Shown one piece after another: positions 24,851 through 38,900 of a DNA stretch of 64,000 bases. A program made the position numbers and the translations under genes. Source of the stretch: Talinum fruticosum (taxonomy: Eukaryota > Streptophyta > Magnoliopsida > Caryophyllales > Talinaceae); contig JAITYX010000047.1 in the NCBI GenBank assembly GCA_021018815.1, forward strand, positions 2,356,001 through 2,420,000. The letters are read 5' to 3'. The notes beneath the pieces are model-generated. The model ran no database searches. It worked only from the letters and a program-made list of their open reading frames with translations, and was not told the DNA's origin. Position 1 is the stretch's first letter, and every line of letters begins with the position of its first letter.

Positions 24851-27800
24851 CAGAGAGGATGTGACGAGCCCCTCTTACGAACCATTGTATCCCCGGAAAG
24901 CCAGGTGCTGAAATTTTCATGGGATTTACTTCCTCGGGGTCATCAAGATGGTACGCAAAGGTCAAAACAACGATACAATCTAGCATGCTTAGAGCCCACA
25001 ATGCCCCTGTTACCCAAGACTTAATTGAGAGCCTTCCAGTGTCAACCTATTCCATAAAGGCCGGCGCTAGGAATTCCTAGGGCTGCTTAGAAAAATGAAA
25101 ATTCTTAGGTGGAATTGTCAAGGGCTTGACAACCCCTTGACGGTGAATGTCCTAGATTGGTGTTGGAGGGAGCACCCTAATATTGTGTTTCTCATGGAAA
25201 TGATGGTAGTTGGTTACAAGCCGACGAGGATTTGTAATAGGTACACTTTCACTAATGGTGTCTTCCTGAGTAGTCGTGGTCGGTCGGGGCTTGGGCCTTT
25301 GGTGGGATGATGTGGACATCAAAATTGTTTCTTATGATCAACATCAATATTTTGCTTGAGGTCTTGGAAGATGATTGTCCCGGATGAAGAATGGTTGGGA
25401 TATATTGGCCAAAAGCTAGGCTGAAGCACCTGGACTTGGAAACTTATGACTGATATAAGGACTAAGACTCCTCTTCCGCTTCTCTTCTTTGGAGACTTCA
25501 ATGAGATCCTTTTTACATTGAGAGGGAATGGGAACACCAAGAAATAGTCACAAAATTGCGGAATTCGGGGAGGATTTAGATGCTTGTGAACTCAAGGACT
25601 TGTGGGCACTTGTGGACCTTTTCACATGGTTCCGAGGCGGAGATATGAAGACCATGGTCAAAGAACGGTTAGATAGGTTCCTTGGGGATGACAAGCTGGT
25701 GTAACATTTACCCAAATTGGCACGTCCAACACCTAACCATTTATTGATCCGGTCACTTGTCCAATTATCCTCGAGTCGGAGAAATGCCTTTGGGTTGAGG
25801 CAAGTGAAAAGCCCTTTAAATTTGACAACCTTTGGTTGTCTAGTAAGGAATGCTCACAGATTATGGATGATACTTGGAAAGAGGAACCTAGGATGGACAC
25901 AACAAGGAAGATTGAGGCTTGCACCGAAAGGATGAAACGGTAGGGTAAACGAGAGTTCGGTGGGCTAAGGCACAAAATCCATGATACTCGAAAAACAATG
26001 GAAGATGTCGCATGCCCACTTACCCTCTGTTGATTCAATCTGTTTGCACAAAGATTTGATTTGTAAACTAGACAAATTACAAAAAGAAGTAGAATCAATT
26101 GCCTTTATCCGAGTAGGTTCTAATGAATTAAAAGACGGGGATTAAAACACGACGTACTTCCATCACAAAGCGAATGCTAGGTGCAGAGCGGAATTGCATC
26201 AAGGGGTTAAAAGATGATCAAGGTGTCCGGCAAACCAAAACAGAGGAAATTGAAAATATAGTGACTAACTTCTTTGAACAACTCTTTGCCTCATCCAACC
26301 TATCCCATATTGAAGAGGCTCTAGTTGGGATTATAGCTAAAGTTTACGCCTCGATGAACATAGAAGTAGAATTTGTTCCTACTAAAGAAGAAATATGAAA
26401 GACCTTGTTTGACATGCAGCCTATAAAGGCTCCTGGTCTTGATGGGTTTCATGCAATTTTTTTCTAGAAATTCTACAACATAATTAGGCATGATGTATGT
26501 GAGTTTATGAAAAGGGTGTGGCGAGGTGATAAGGGAGTTAAAGAGATCAACCCAACGAATGTTGTTTTGATTTTGAAAATAAACGAGCCAAAGAATGACA
26601 CTTTCACCCAATAGCTAACATGTTATACAAAATCCTCTCCAAAACTAATGGAAAATAGGCTCAAAGTGGTGTTCCCACATGTCATTTCGAACACCAAAGT
26701 TCATGTGTTCCGAATCGACTTATTAAGATAATGCACCGATTACCTTTGAAGTGTTTCATCATATAACGTGAAGTGTCTCGTCTAAGGAAGGTATGTGTGC
26801 ACTTAAACCGAACATGAATAGAGCATGTGATCAAGTTGAATGGAGTTTTCTGGAGGCTATCATGCTTGAAATGGGCTTTGGTGGACTTTGAATAGACTTA
26901 ATTAACACATATATATCCTCGGTTATACACACATTTCTCATTAATAGCCAACCAAAGGGGTATATCCAACCATCTCGGGGCCTACGCCAAGGGGACCCCA
27001 TATGCTCCTATTTGTTCCTTCTTTATCTTGAGGCTTTATCTTCTTTACTTAACAAGGTAGTGGAGGATCACCTCATTCATGGCATAGTGGTATGCAAGAA
27101 GGTGCCTAAGGTAACACATTTATTTTTTGTTGATGATGGTATTTTATTTGTTAAAGCCAACATGCGAGAATGCTAAATTGTAGCTAATATGACTAGCCAG
27201 TATGAATGGGTTTCGAGTCATAGAGTAAATTTTGACAATCAAGTGTTGTTTTCTCGAAATCGGTGGGAAGAAAAAGAAGAGAACTCATCATAGCAGACCT
27301 GTAAATCGAGAAGGTGGATCATCGTGAATGAAATTTAGGACTCCCCACTATAATTGGTAAATAAGAAATGATGGTTTTCTCCTGTCTAAAAGAATGAATA
27401 TGGAAGAACTTAGAAGGTTAGAAGGAGAAATTTCTATCTAATCCCGAGAAGGAAGTCCTCCTAAAAGCGGTTTCCCGGGCCATTCCAACTTATATGATGT
27501 GTAATTTTTGCATTCCTGATGGGAGTTTTAGAAGAAATCCAAGCAATTGTGGAAAAATTCTTGTGGGGTAATGCAAGTGTGGGTCGGGGCATTCACTAGA
27601 AACAACGGTTACACCTCCGCCTCCTAAAGCACATTGGGGAAATAGGCTTTAGGGATCTTAAGGTGTTTAATAAAGTCTGTATTAACTAAGAAAACCTGGA
27701 GATTTATAAGAAATAATGACTCCTTTCTCCATCAAATTTTCCGAACCAAGTACTTTCTGAATAGCTCAATTCGGAGGCAAAACGAGGATGGGACCCAAGT

Positions 27801-28198
27801 TTCTCGTGGCAATCAATGTGGGGCACTAAAGCCCTGTTGGTGGAGCTCTTATGGAAAGTTGGAAACGACTTCGAGTATAAATGTTTGGAATGATCCTTAG
27901 CTGCCCAAACATAGGGATCGAGCTACTACTAGGCCTTTGATCGGAGGCGGAACCGTGGTGAAGGTGCTCGATTTGATCGATACGAAAAGCGAGTGGAATG
28001 GACCTTTGGTTAGAGCAACACTTCTATAGAAGGATGTTGAAGTAGTCCTTAACATCTCTATCAGCTCAAGCCTCCCTTCGACATCAAATATTGGTGGCTA
28101 GCACAAGATGTGATCTTTCTTGTCAAATCGGCATATTGGTTGGGGAAAATAAGGGTTTTGGAGCGAGTGGTTCGAGCTGTCAAGAGTAGGCTTGGTGG

Positions 28199-29042
28199 AA
28201 GTAACTATGGAGTATTGATGGTATTCCCAAGCTAAAACACTTTTTGTGGAGAGCATCGGTCGAGAGCTTAGGCATCAACTCGCATCGAAGAGACGACATA
28301 TCGGACCCGTAGACTACTTGTTGAGGCTATAAAAGGGGCACGGAGACCATTTTTCATGCTCTATTTGATTGTCCGGTTGTTCGAGTAGCATGGTAAGGGT
28401 GTGGGTTGTATGAAAGTGATCTAACAAGCTCCATGAAATATGGTCCGAGGATGCCTTTAATGGTTGGAAAATAAACTCGACAGTGATGCCTTTGTGGCTG
28501 CTATGGTTGTGGCATGGACAATGTGAATGACAAGGAATAATGTGGGTGGTTTTCAAATCTAGTAACCCAAGAAGGGAAGTCAAGGCTCAATCGTATACTA
28601 AAATGATAAGAGATGCCATGAAGTAACTATGGAGTATTGATGGTATCCCCAAGCTAAAACACTTTTTGTGGAGAGCATCGATCGAGAGCTTAGGCATCAA
28701 CTCTAAACCGAAGAGACGACATATTAGACCCGTAGACTACTGTCGAGGCTATAAAAGGGACACGAAGACCATTTTTCATGCTCTATTTGATTGTTTGGTT
28801 GTTCGAGTAGCATGGGAAGGGTGTGGGCTGTATGAAGTGATCTAACAAGCTCCATGAAATATGGTCCGAGGATGCCTTTAATGGTTGGAAAATAAACTCG
28901 ACATTGATGCCTTTGTGGTTGCTATGGTTGTGGCATGGACAACGTGAATGGCAAGGAATAATGTGGGTGGTTTTCAAATCTAGTAACCCAAGAAGGGAAG
29001 TCAAGGCTCAATTGTATACTAAAATGATGAGAGATGCCATGA
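28199..29042 (+). repeat. Tandem duplication, two 422 bp copies
   Basis: The first copy is 28199-28620 and the second 28621-29042; they are directly adjacent and about 95% identical by eye. Both contain AGTAACTATGGAGTATTGAT at the start and AAAATGAT(A/G)AGAGATGCCATG at the end. The unit covers part of the LINE zinc-binding region. Several substitutions and small indels separate the copies, so the duplication is not very recent. The shared sequence explains the paired open frames seen on both strands here. Confidence 0.9.
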
Positions 29043-29199
29043 ATTATAGAGAATCTATCTCTTTGCCCGGGGACGGGAACTCAACCCCTTATTTTGATCA
29101 TTGGGTACCCTTTTAAAGGATGGTTAAAATGAATGCGGATGCGCATGTTTTGAATGGAGAACTTGTGGGGCTAGACTTTGTTGTGTGTGATGCTGCAAG

Positions 29200-29907
29200 T
29201 AGGGTTGTGCGAAAAACCGGAACCGCGAAACCGAACCATGAACTGGCTGAACCGAACTGTTTATTCGGTTAGCCGAATCGGTTAAATTTTTCCGTTAACC
29301 AAACCGACGAACCGATACCTTATCCGGTTTAGGATTTTGAAACCGACGGTTAACCGGAACTAAACCGAGAATAATCTTTTACATGCTACTCATTGTCGGT
29401 TTTTTGCCATCGAACTATCTTGCCTTTCTTTTTGGGCTTCCTGTCCTCCAGCTTCGAGTGGCCCGAGTAGTGAAATATTAATAAAGCCCAAGCTATTTTA
29501 TTTTTATTTTTTGTTTGTCTAACCCTAACTCCAACAAGTAACCAAGCAAGCGACATTGTTCTCTTTGTCTGTGTGTTGTCTTTCCTGTTCCTTTACCCAG
29601 TGCGGCCGGGGACCGGGGCCGGCCTCTCTCTATCCGCTACTCTTACACACACTCTCGGCGATTGAAGTGTTAGCAAAGTAAGTTGATTTAGGCCAAGCTG
29701 CTATTGGCGGGCCCGAACTTCCGGCCAGGTTTTGCCCAATTTATTTCCGGTTCCGGTTAACCGGTTGAATCGAACCAATTAATTCGATTAATCGACATCC
29801 AGGTTAACCGGTTTATCCGGTTCCAATTCACAATTTTCCAAACTGTTTCATCCGATTAACCGGTTAAAAAAACCGATCCGAAATTAACCGAACCGTGAAC
29901 GACCCTA
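29200..29907. mobile_element. hAT-type MITE, 708 bp, inside the LINE RNase H region
   Basis: The left end is TAGGGTTGTGCGAAAAACCG and the right end, read inverted, is TAGGGTCGTTCACGGTTCGG. The flanks are GCTGCAAG (29192-29199) and GCTGCAGG (29908-29915), an 8-bp target duplication with one mismatch. TAGGGTTGT-type ends and 8-bp duplications are hallmarks of the hAT superfamily. The subterminal parts are rich in AACCGGTTAA and GAACCGAA units. No transposase is encoded, so it is non-autonomous. It postdates the LINE. Confidence 0.85.
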
Positions 29908-30324
29908 GCTGCAGGAGCTCTCAAGGTGTATGGTGTTCTAAGGATTGAAGAGTCATGGTCTCTGGAGGAAGTGGATGTAGCAGGTATGTTGTTTGGCGTC
30001 AAAGAGGTAGCTACGGCAGGATACGGGACTCGTGGTCGGCGAGTGTGATTCCCTTAGTGTGATCACGATGCTCTAGATAGGGGAAAAGGCCTCACCACGG
30101 TGGATCTCATTCTTGATGACATTAGATCGTTTGCTTGTAATTTCCATTTATTATTAGCTAGCAATGTCAAATGAGAGGAAATATGGTGACTCACCTAATT
30201 GCTCGTTTAAGTCCCGACATTGGTATCGGACATCTACTTCGAACAATTTTATCTCGCGAGTCATCACTCTCGGGGCTCTTGATTTATCTTAATCTCAAAG
30301 ACCCATTTTATCTCCGAAAAAATA

Positions 30325-30564
30325 CTTCGCCGTCCCATATTATTTACTTGTTATCCCTTTTACGAAGGTCCCAAATTATTTGCTTGGTTTTTACTTATTT
30401 GCACAAAATTAGGATTCTTTCTTTAAATACGCTTATAATAATCAACACATAATAATTAATGATATCAAATAACAGGGGTATAATAGATAATTCATATTTT
30501 ATTGATTAACTTCTTTAAAATTGGTGTTTTGTCGGACCATATAATTATATTGGGACGGAGGGAG
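30325..30564. mobile_element. Stowaway-type MITE (Tc1/mariner), about 240 bp
   Basis: The right end reads TTGGGACGGAGGGAG followed by TA, the inverse of the Stowaway consensus CTCCCTCCGTCCC. The left end is a decayed match (CTTCGCCGTCCCATATTATT) preceded by TA. TA dinucleotides flank both ends (30323-30324 and 30565-30566). It lies just after the LINE RNase H homology and encodes no protein. Confidence 0.85.
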
Positions 30565-30569
30565 TAGTA

Positions 30570-31640
30570 AATTAGAAGTATAAGTCTAAATAAATTAAAT
30601 GATATCTCCCAAAAACAACCATTTTAAATTTTTTAATAAAATAGTTAATTCAAATAGCTATCAATTACGATTAATATTTTAATACAAACATAAAAATTGT
30701 CTATATAATGTTTCTAGAAAGAAAAAAATTCCCAATACCATTACAATGCGTGAGAAGAAAAGTCCACTAAGCCGATTCCCATATGCGTATCTAAAACGCT
30801 AGGACCTCCACAGGCTCAAGCACAGGCAACGCATTGTCTATTACCACATAAATAAAATTATTATGTTTCTAATTATTTGCTGTACCACTTTTTGGCCTCG
30901 TTCTCATTTCTAAGCGCCGAATCTACTTTGATTCCAAAAATCAACTGTCACTAGTTACGTATATTTGACTGTAGCCTCAGAAAAACACAGACAATTTTTT
31001 TAATAAGACAAATGTAATAAATAATTTAAAATACTTTCTCCATTATTTAATAGTATTATGGAATCATTTGAATAAATATCACTCTAAAAATACAAAAATT
31101 TAAATAAAAATATTACAACAAGGGTTAGCAATAGCTATAATTTATGACTAGAGATTAATAATATTTATTAATTATTATGACTAGTAAATGACGGTTATCA
31201 ATATTTATCAACGATTATGTGTATTACTAACAGTCATGATAAAACATCAGGAATCACAATTAGCGGTTTATAATTATTAACATTTAACTGAGTTATCTTC
31301 ACAGTTAGCGATTAACGACGGCTGCATTGATAATAATTATAAATATTATCATAAACACTAAAATAAACATTCCAATATTATTTTAATATAATTGTTATGA
31401 TAGTAAAATATAATTTCTCCACACCAAACGAGATGGTCACCTCCAATCTGACTGGCCATCATCTTTGGCAGAAAAAAGCCTGAATAGGCGATGAAAAGTT
31501 GACCACGTTATTTTATTGCATGTGTATAGGGACCTTGAATATTTATTCTGTTTTTTAAATTAATTTTGTGGGAATTTACAGCTTGAAAATTCTTAGCTAT
31601 TTAGTTTCCCTGCACCTGCAAATCGTCGATTGATTATTAT
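30570..31640. other. AT-rich spacer upstream of the ABCC gene
   Basis: No gene is visible. The 3' part is presumably the distal promoter of the downstream transporter gene; no specific cis-element could be assigned with confidence. Confidence 0.5.
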
Positions 31641-31649
31641 TTCCTACTC

Positions 31650-31742
31650 CTCTCTCTCTCTCTCTCTCTCTCGCCAAAACCTATCTGGTTGATTTTCCTC
31701 CACACTTCTAATCTACCTACTCCATTGTCGCTCCCTTTTAAG

Positions 31743-31778
<36 letters not shown>
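31650..31778 (+). promoter_or_regulatory. CT-rich leader of the ABCC gene, two (CT)n tracts
   Basis: Two uninterrupted CT runs (31650-31672 and 31745-31778) lie about 1.2-1.3 kb upstream of the start codon. Pyrimidine-rich tracts near transcription starts are common in plant genes. A GAG^GTGAAG sequence at about 31791 could be the donor of a 5'-UTR intron whose acceptor would be TTTCTGCAG at 32893-32901. This intron is inferred only. Confidence 0.45.
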
Positions 31779-31781
<3 letters not shown>

Positions 31782-32978
31782 TATTTCCGAGGTGAAGGTG
31801 GGCATTTGCCATTTTTTAAAAAATTTATTGTTAATTGTGCTTTCCGTGATTTTGATTGTCGATCAATATAATCATGCTTTCTCTGTGGAATATGGTCTGC
31901 ATCTGATTTTTAGTCTTTGTTAGTGCATGATTTGGACGTTAATCTTCATTCATTTGGTTTTTTCCTCCAAGATTGTTGTTATGGCCTGTCTCAACTCACG
32001 TTACACCACCATAAATTAATTGCAGTCCAATTATTTTGAAATTTTTTGGTTGATTTAATGTTCTGCAGGTTATTTTTATATTAATGCACTTCTTTCTAGT
32101 TCTGTGTTCTGCATTTAATTTCAGTGCCTCACTCTCTTCAATGATCATTTTCTGATGAAATTTCTCCACCACCTACAATTCTTCTGGTGTTTCTGGTTTT
32201 TTGCTACTGCTTCAACAAAGAAGGTTCGACAAGTTCTTGTCTTTTTGGCGGGAGATGTTTACTCATTTTACTGGTTCAAGCAATTCTGTTCATTTTTTTT
32301 TACATCTTCCTCAGATTTTCTCCGTTGATTATAGTGAGCTCGCTTGATATTCTGCAAGTGCTCTTTAGATTTTTTTTTGGTTGATTTAGGTTTTTGTTAT
32401 TGTATTTCACTTGCATCATATTTATAATCAAGGACCCTCCTATACTCATTTTATATTACTATTCGGAGAGTTCATGGAGTTAAAGTTCCCTCACTGTTTG
32501 GCGGATCACTTCTAGCATTTTACAGCTTGTTTTTTGGATATGTGGGGACCAACCCCAAGGACATTAGTAATGAATCATGAAGTTCATGTTGCCTTTCTTC
32601 TTTTTGGCTAATTTCCCTTTCAAAATCCTTTTGAATGTTTCTTAAATTTGTGTGTTTGGATTTCTATTAGGACTGCTAAAAAGTTGGGACCCGTTTGTGT
32701 CTTGAGTGCTTTATTAGCTAAGTTCATCACTTTTGGTAGTAAATTTTTCATTCTTTTTTGGTCTTTTTTCTTTTTTGGTTCGGGTCATAATTTAGTAACT
32801 AGTCAAAGTGGGAATATTTATTTTCTTCTTTCAAATCTGCCTACTTGTTGAAAGTTTGAATGTTGAAGCACACTGATTATATATCTTCTGAATTTCTGCA
32901 GGACTTTTGAGGGTGGTGATTAATGAGAAGCACGTATAAGGGTGAACCCCAATTGGCTATCTTGTGAAGGCATTAAAC

Positions 32979-35900
32979 ATGTCTTCTGAGCCTTGGATCA
33001 CTTCTCTGTCATGCTCAAATCCCCTTGTCTCTGAAAATCTTTCATTTTCATCCATATTATCATGGGCTCAGTTCATTTTCTTCTCTCCATGTCCGCAAAG
33101 AGCTCTGTTTTCCACTGTTGATGCCCTTTTCTTGCTTGTGCTCTTAGGCTTCGTCCTCCATAGGCTCATTTACAAAGTCATCTTGGGTAACCACCATGGC
33201 TCGGGCTTCAGGAAGAGCGATCAAGCTAACATTAAAACTGACCTGTGGTTTAAGCTATCCCTCATTGCGACAATTTTGTTAGCATTTCTTCATTTAGTCA
33301 TTGCTATTGAAGCCTTCATTAGGGGAAGCAACGTGTTGCCTTGGAAGATTGTGGATGCAACATTTGGGATCATTCAAGTGATTACTTACGTCATCATTGC
33401 AATCTTGATCGCCCATGAGAAGCGATTTGAGGCAGCTAAACACCCCTTCACACTACGAGTGTTTTGGGTTGGTAGCTTCTTGATCTATACCTTGTTTGTT
33501 GCTTCAGCTCTTATCCGTTGGGTAACAATTAGTGATGCCAGTGGAGCTGTCTTGAGGTTAGAGGATACAATTTCCTTTATTTCGTTTCTATTCTCCATTG
33601 TTCTTATTGTGGTTGGCATTAAAGGGTCAACAGGGATAATGGTAGTAAGAGAACAGGCTTCGGGAGTAGATGATGAAACCTCATTAAGTGAACCCCTCTT
33701 GGAAAAATCGAATGTGAGCGGGTTCGCCACAGCTTCTTTCCTATCGAAAACCTTCTGGCTATGGATGAACCCCTTGCTTAGCAAAGGCTATAAAGCCCCT
33801 CTCACAGCCAATGATGTTCCAACCCTTTCACCAGAACATAGAGCAGAACGGATGTCAGAGCTCTTCGAATCCAAATGGCCTAAGCCACATGAAAAATGCA
33901 AGAACCCAGTTAGGACAACCCTTCTGAGATGTTTCTGGAAGGAAGTTTCATTCACTGCTTTCCTTGCAATTGTTCGAGTTTGTGTCATGTATGTTGGGCC
34001 TGTGCTGATACAGAAGTTCATCGACTTCACTTCGGGCGTCAGAAGCTCACCCTATGAAGGGTACTACTTAGTCCTTACTCTGCTTGTTGCAAAGTTTGTG
34101 GAGGTCTTGACTTCACATCAATTCAACTTCAACTCTCAGAAGCTCGGGATGCTAATTCGGTCTACCCTCATCACCAACTTGTACAAAAAAGGGCTTAAGT
34201 TATCATGCTCGTCCAGGCAGGCACATGGGGTTGGACAAATTGTGAACTACATGGCTGTTGATGCTCAGCAGCTCTCTGACATGATGCTTCAGCTCCATGC
34301 TATTTGGTTAATGCCTTTGCAAGTTACTGTGGCATTATTTCTGCTCTATAGGTACCTCGGTGCCGCTATGATCACAGCATTTCTCGGGCTCCTTGGTGTC
34401 CTGATCTTCGTTCTGTTGGGTACAAGGAGGAACAACCGGTTTCAGTTCAATTTGATGCAGAATCGAGACTCTCGAATGAAGGCTACTAATGAGATGCTTA
34501 ACTATATGAGGGTGATCAAGTTCCAAGCATGGGAAGAACACTTCAATGAGAGGATCCAATCATTTAGGAAATCAGAGTTTGGTTGGCTATCCAAGTTCCT
34601 CTACTCAATTGCAGCTAACATTTCGGTTATGTGGTCTGCTCCAGTTATGGTATCGACCCTCACATTTGGGACTGCAATCCTCTTGGGGAAGCCGCTTGAT
34701 GCAGCAACTGTGTTCACAACTACGACACTTTTCAAGATTTTGCAGGAGCCAATCAGAACATTTCCTCAGTCTATGATTCAGATTTCACAGGCTTTGATTT
34801 CGTTGAAAAGGCTGGACGATTTCATGATGAGTAGGGAGCTGGTGGAGGATTCAGTGGAGCGGGCTGAGGGCTGTGATGGTTCGACAGCTGTGGAGATTAA
34901 AGACGGTGATTTTAGCTGGGACGATGAGGGTGGAGAGATGACATTGAAAGATATAAATTTGGAGATAAAGAAAGGACAGCTTGCTGCTGTTGTTGGGACT
35001 GTTGGATCAGGAAAATCTTCCTTACTTGCCTCCATCCTTGGTGAGATGCACAAAATAAGAGGAAAGGTATGTTCCTTCTACACTTCTCTTGTTATTTTAA
35101 CCCTTGTTTTGGGACGAGCATATATCTTCATTGTTGACTTGAGATGCCTATTCATGTTTCATTGCTATTCTGAATAAGTTTGAAAGTTGAAGCTCTTTTT
35201 CTCGGCACTTGAGTTTCATGGTTTGAGGCAGTATTGCATTGGCTATTACCATTCTGCAGAATTGCCAATATGGGTTTAAAGAAAATTTTGAAAATTTTCT
35301 GAAAATTTTGCATGTCTTTTGTAAGACACATGAAGGATCAAGTGCCTTACCATGTTTTGTTCGGCCTGCTTTAACCCTCCCCCTCTGGGGAATAGTCTCA
35401 CTGGGTATAGCCCTGGATAGATGGCCCAGTGGGTCTTAGACTTACTGTTTTAAAAAAGGTGCCATGTCATGTTGAGTGCCTGGCATGGGCACTTAAGCTA
35501 TAATGAGGAGTCTGAGTAATATAGAACCCCAGCTATAATAAAGAGTAGGATTACTCATGAGTCATGACATGTCTAAATGTCTAATATATCACATTAGCTC
35601 GGTATCCAAATCAATTAAATTAAAATAGTACAGCTGTAGTGGTTGAGACCATCTCATATGACCGAGTTGTGAGACACAAAGAAAAAGTGGTTCACCCTAC
35701 AACAGGCTGAACAAGCATTAACTTCAAAGCAGCAGCCCATGAGACGGTCTCATTCAAGATAGCAATGAACTAATAAACTGTATTTTGAGGTATATATGAG
35801 GTATAAAAATTTTGGCTTCTTTGCTGCAGGTAAAAGTATGTGGGACTACAGCATATGTAGCACAAACATCATGGATACAGAATGGGACGATTGAGGAGAA

Positions 35901-38900
35901 TATCTTATTTGGGCTGCCCATGAACAGAGAGAAATACAAAGAAGTTCTCAAGGTTTGCTGCCTGGAGAAGGATTTGGAAATGATGGAGTTTGGGGATCAG
36001 ACTGAGATAGGAGAGCGTGGCATTAACCTCAGTGGTGGGCAAAAGCAACGGATACAGCTTGCCAGAGCTGTGTATCAGGACTGTGACATTTATCTACTAG
36101 ATGATGTCTTTAGTGCGGTAGATGCTCACACTGGGTCTGAAATATTCAAGGTTGGTTGTCCTTTCTGTCTGCAGTTTCTTACAATTTATCAAAGTGATTC
36201 ATGTTTTATTTTCAAACCCTTGGGTTTACTGTTAGGTCGGCATGAAGGTATATTTATTATAAGAAAATTCCAGCTGAAATTTCTTATCAATTCAAATAAA
36301 AAAGCGGTTATATTTTAAGCATCGCAAAACAAAAAATCCTTAGTTTAGACTTTAGCGGATTGGTTTATAGAAGAATGTTATACAGCAGTGTATTTACCTG
36401 CACCTGAGAGTATGATGCACTATTCCTAGGACTCTTATTGATGCAAATAGGGTGCCAACCTCCACCAAATGGAATAAATTTATCAAATACTTCAATGTGT
36501 CTTATTGGAGAGTAGCACTCCAAATGCTCTTGAGTGCACCTAGTAACTTGCCTGTTTGTGGAACACTTAACCCTTCTTTCAGGATGTGCTCTGTTCTGTT
36601 CAGGTTTGATGTCTAAATTCTGCTCCAAAAAAACTATTCAGTGATTGGCAAAACTTCCATTTTCTGCTGTTGAATTCAGTACCACTATGGTTTCTTAGTA
36701 TTGCCAATAATTAAAATTCAAGAATCAGAGAGTTTAGTTCACGCAAACTGCCATTCAATATGGTTTGCTTACACATTGAGCTTAATTTCTACATATTATA
36801 TTCTCATCTTATCTTCATAATTATGATGATTAGTGAGGAGACATTCTCCTTTTATTGTTAGATTTGAACTTTTTCATTGATCAATTCCAGGAATGTGTGA
36901 GGGGAGCCTTGAGGAATAAAACAGTAATACTCGTGACCCACCAAGTTGACTTTTTGCATAATGTCAATCTTATCTTGGTGAGCATTGTTCTTTACCTTCT
37001 CTTTCTTTCTTTCTTTATCTTTTTTGGGGAGGAGGGGTGGGGGTTGGTGTGGTTGGGTAAAAGCTTCAAAGAGTTGCTAGTCCGGCCACAACTTTCGTTG
37101 TTCTTCAAGTAGTTGATATTGCTCCTTGGCCACCAGGTGATGCGAGATGGTAAGATAGTGCAAGCAGGTCAATATCAGGATCTTCTTGAAGCAGGCACAG
37201 ACTTCAAGGCCCTTGTAGCTGCCCATGAGACATCCATGGAGCTTGTTGAAGCGGGCAGCAGTGCGGAGCTTCCAGAAGCTTCCCCAGACAACAGAAATCT
37301 CCTAGAGACTTGCCAATTCATGGTGAAGCGAACGGGGAGAGCAGTCCTTTCTCAAGGTCCAAATCAGCAAAAGGTGACTCTAAGCTAATCAAAGAGGAGG
37401 AAAGGGAAACAGGGAAAGTCAGTTTACGTGTGTACAAGGACTACTGCACCGAGGCCTTTGGATGGTGGGGTGTGGCTGCTGTTTTGCTGCTCTCTTTGAC
37501 ATGGCAATCGTCTCTGATGGCTGGTGATTACTGGCTGGCTTATGAAACAGCTGAAGAACGCGCCTCATACTTTGATGCTTCTCTCTTCATTCGTATCTAT
37601 GCTATCATTGCAGCTGTTTCTGTAGTATTGATTGTGATACGCGCATTTTTCACTACTTTGTTTGGATTGAAGACATCACAGATCTTCTTCTCCCGGATTC
37701 TCCATAGTCTTCTCCATGCTCCGATGTCCTTCTTTGATACTACTCCTTCTGGAAGAATTCTGAGTCGGGTGAATTTTCAGGCTCTTCTCTTGTTTATTTT
37801 CATTTCAGCATCATACTGGAAGAATTTTATTTATATATATTTTGTTATGTGCTATGTACTCCTAACATTACTGGCCGGCACCCAATTATCTGACTCAAAT
37901 GACACTGACCAACCCTGAATAACGGAACCCATTTCTGTCCCAAACCCAAATTGATCTGATCTCAATGTTTCCTAACCAATGTTGCTCGTATTCACAAGAT
38001 AAAACTTATTGGGAATCTGATGGCACATTAGACCATGATCAGATCTGACATGACATCCTAGTACCCAGAACCAAATGACGTAGACCCAAATATGTGTTAG
38101 AAAAAAAGGCACGTGATGTGAATTATATGGTTCTGACACACTCTTTCTTCTGGTTCAGGCTTCAAGTGATCAGACAAACATCGACGTATTTGTGCCTTTT
38201 GTTATGAACCTTACGGTTGCTATGTACATCACACTGCTTAGCATCGTCATTATCACTTGCCAGTATGCTTGGCCAACTGTATTTCTCTTGATCCCTCTAG
38301 GGTGGCTTAATTTTTGGTACAGGGTAAGCGTACATGACTCTCCTTCTATCCTCTTGTTATAGTGAAGGAAAAAGTATGAAAGCACAAATATTGCAAATTT
38401 AAAAGGTTCAGGTCCTCATCATCATCCATGTAGTACAGATCTTGTAGATGGGTTGTCTTAGTTGGCTTAGTGTGGGTTTATTTTCGGGTCAAATGAAAAT
38501 AAAAGAATTGGAGTATTTGTCTCATATTAGGTTTGGGTCGGGTCCATTATGTTTGCAGCATATTTTAGTCTGTTGCTAGTTTATCAGGTATAAGCTTGCA
38601 AAGAAAATGCAATGAATATTAAGCCGAAGAATTTTGAGTCGATTTAGGGTTTTCATTTTTTTTTTGGGGGGTGTGTGGAGGGTGGGGCAAAATACGGATC
38701 TCTTATGTCAAGTCAGGAGCTTATTATAATGAGGTACCAAAACAAAGATGTGTCAACCGCTAGTACTCAGTATATACTCATGCTGACATTACTTTTTCTT
38801 GGTCTGCAGAGGTATTATCTGGCAACATCTCGTGAATTAACTCGCCTTGACTCAATCACAAAAGCACCCGTTATCCATCATTTCTCAGAAAGCATATCGG

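Larger units (their letters stand above)
25095..30235 (+). pseudogene. LINE ORF2 fossil (endonuclease, RT, RNase H)
   Basis: It starts MKILRWNCQGLDNP, the usual opening of the plant LINE endonuclease, followed by FLMEM. Reverse-transcriptase homology lies at about 26395-27250: PIKAPGLDGFHA, a PRQGDP-like block near 26980, and LFFVDDG in place of the catalytic FADD. A zinc-binding region (zf-RVT; PKLKHFLWRAS) follows at 28200-28300. The RNase H part spans about 29125-30235 (MNADAH at the start, ECDSLSVI and VKREGNMVTHLIAR near the end). Frame changes and stops are frequent throughout. The copy holds a tandem duplication and a hAT MITE, which account for over 1.1 kb of extra length. It is inactive. 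Confidence 0.85.
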
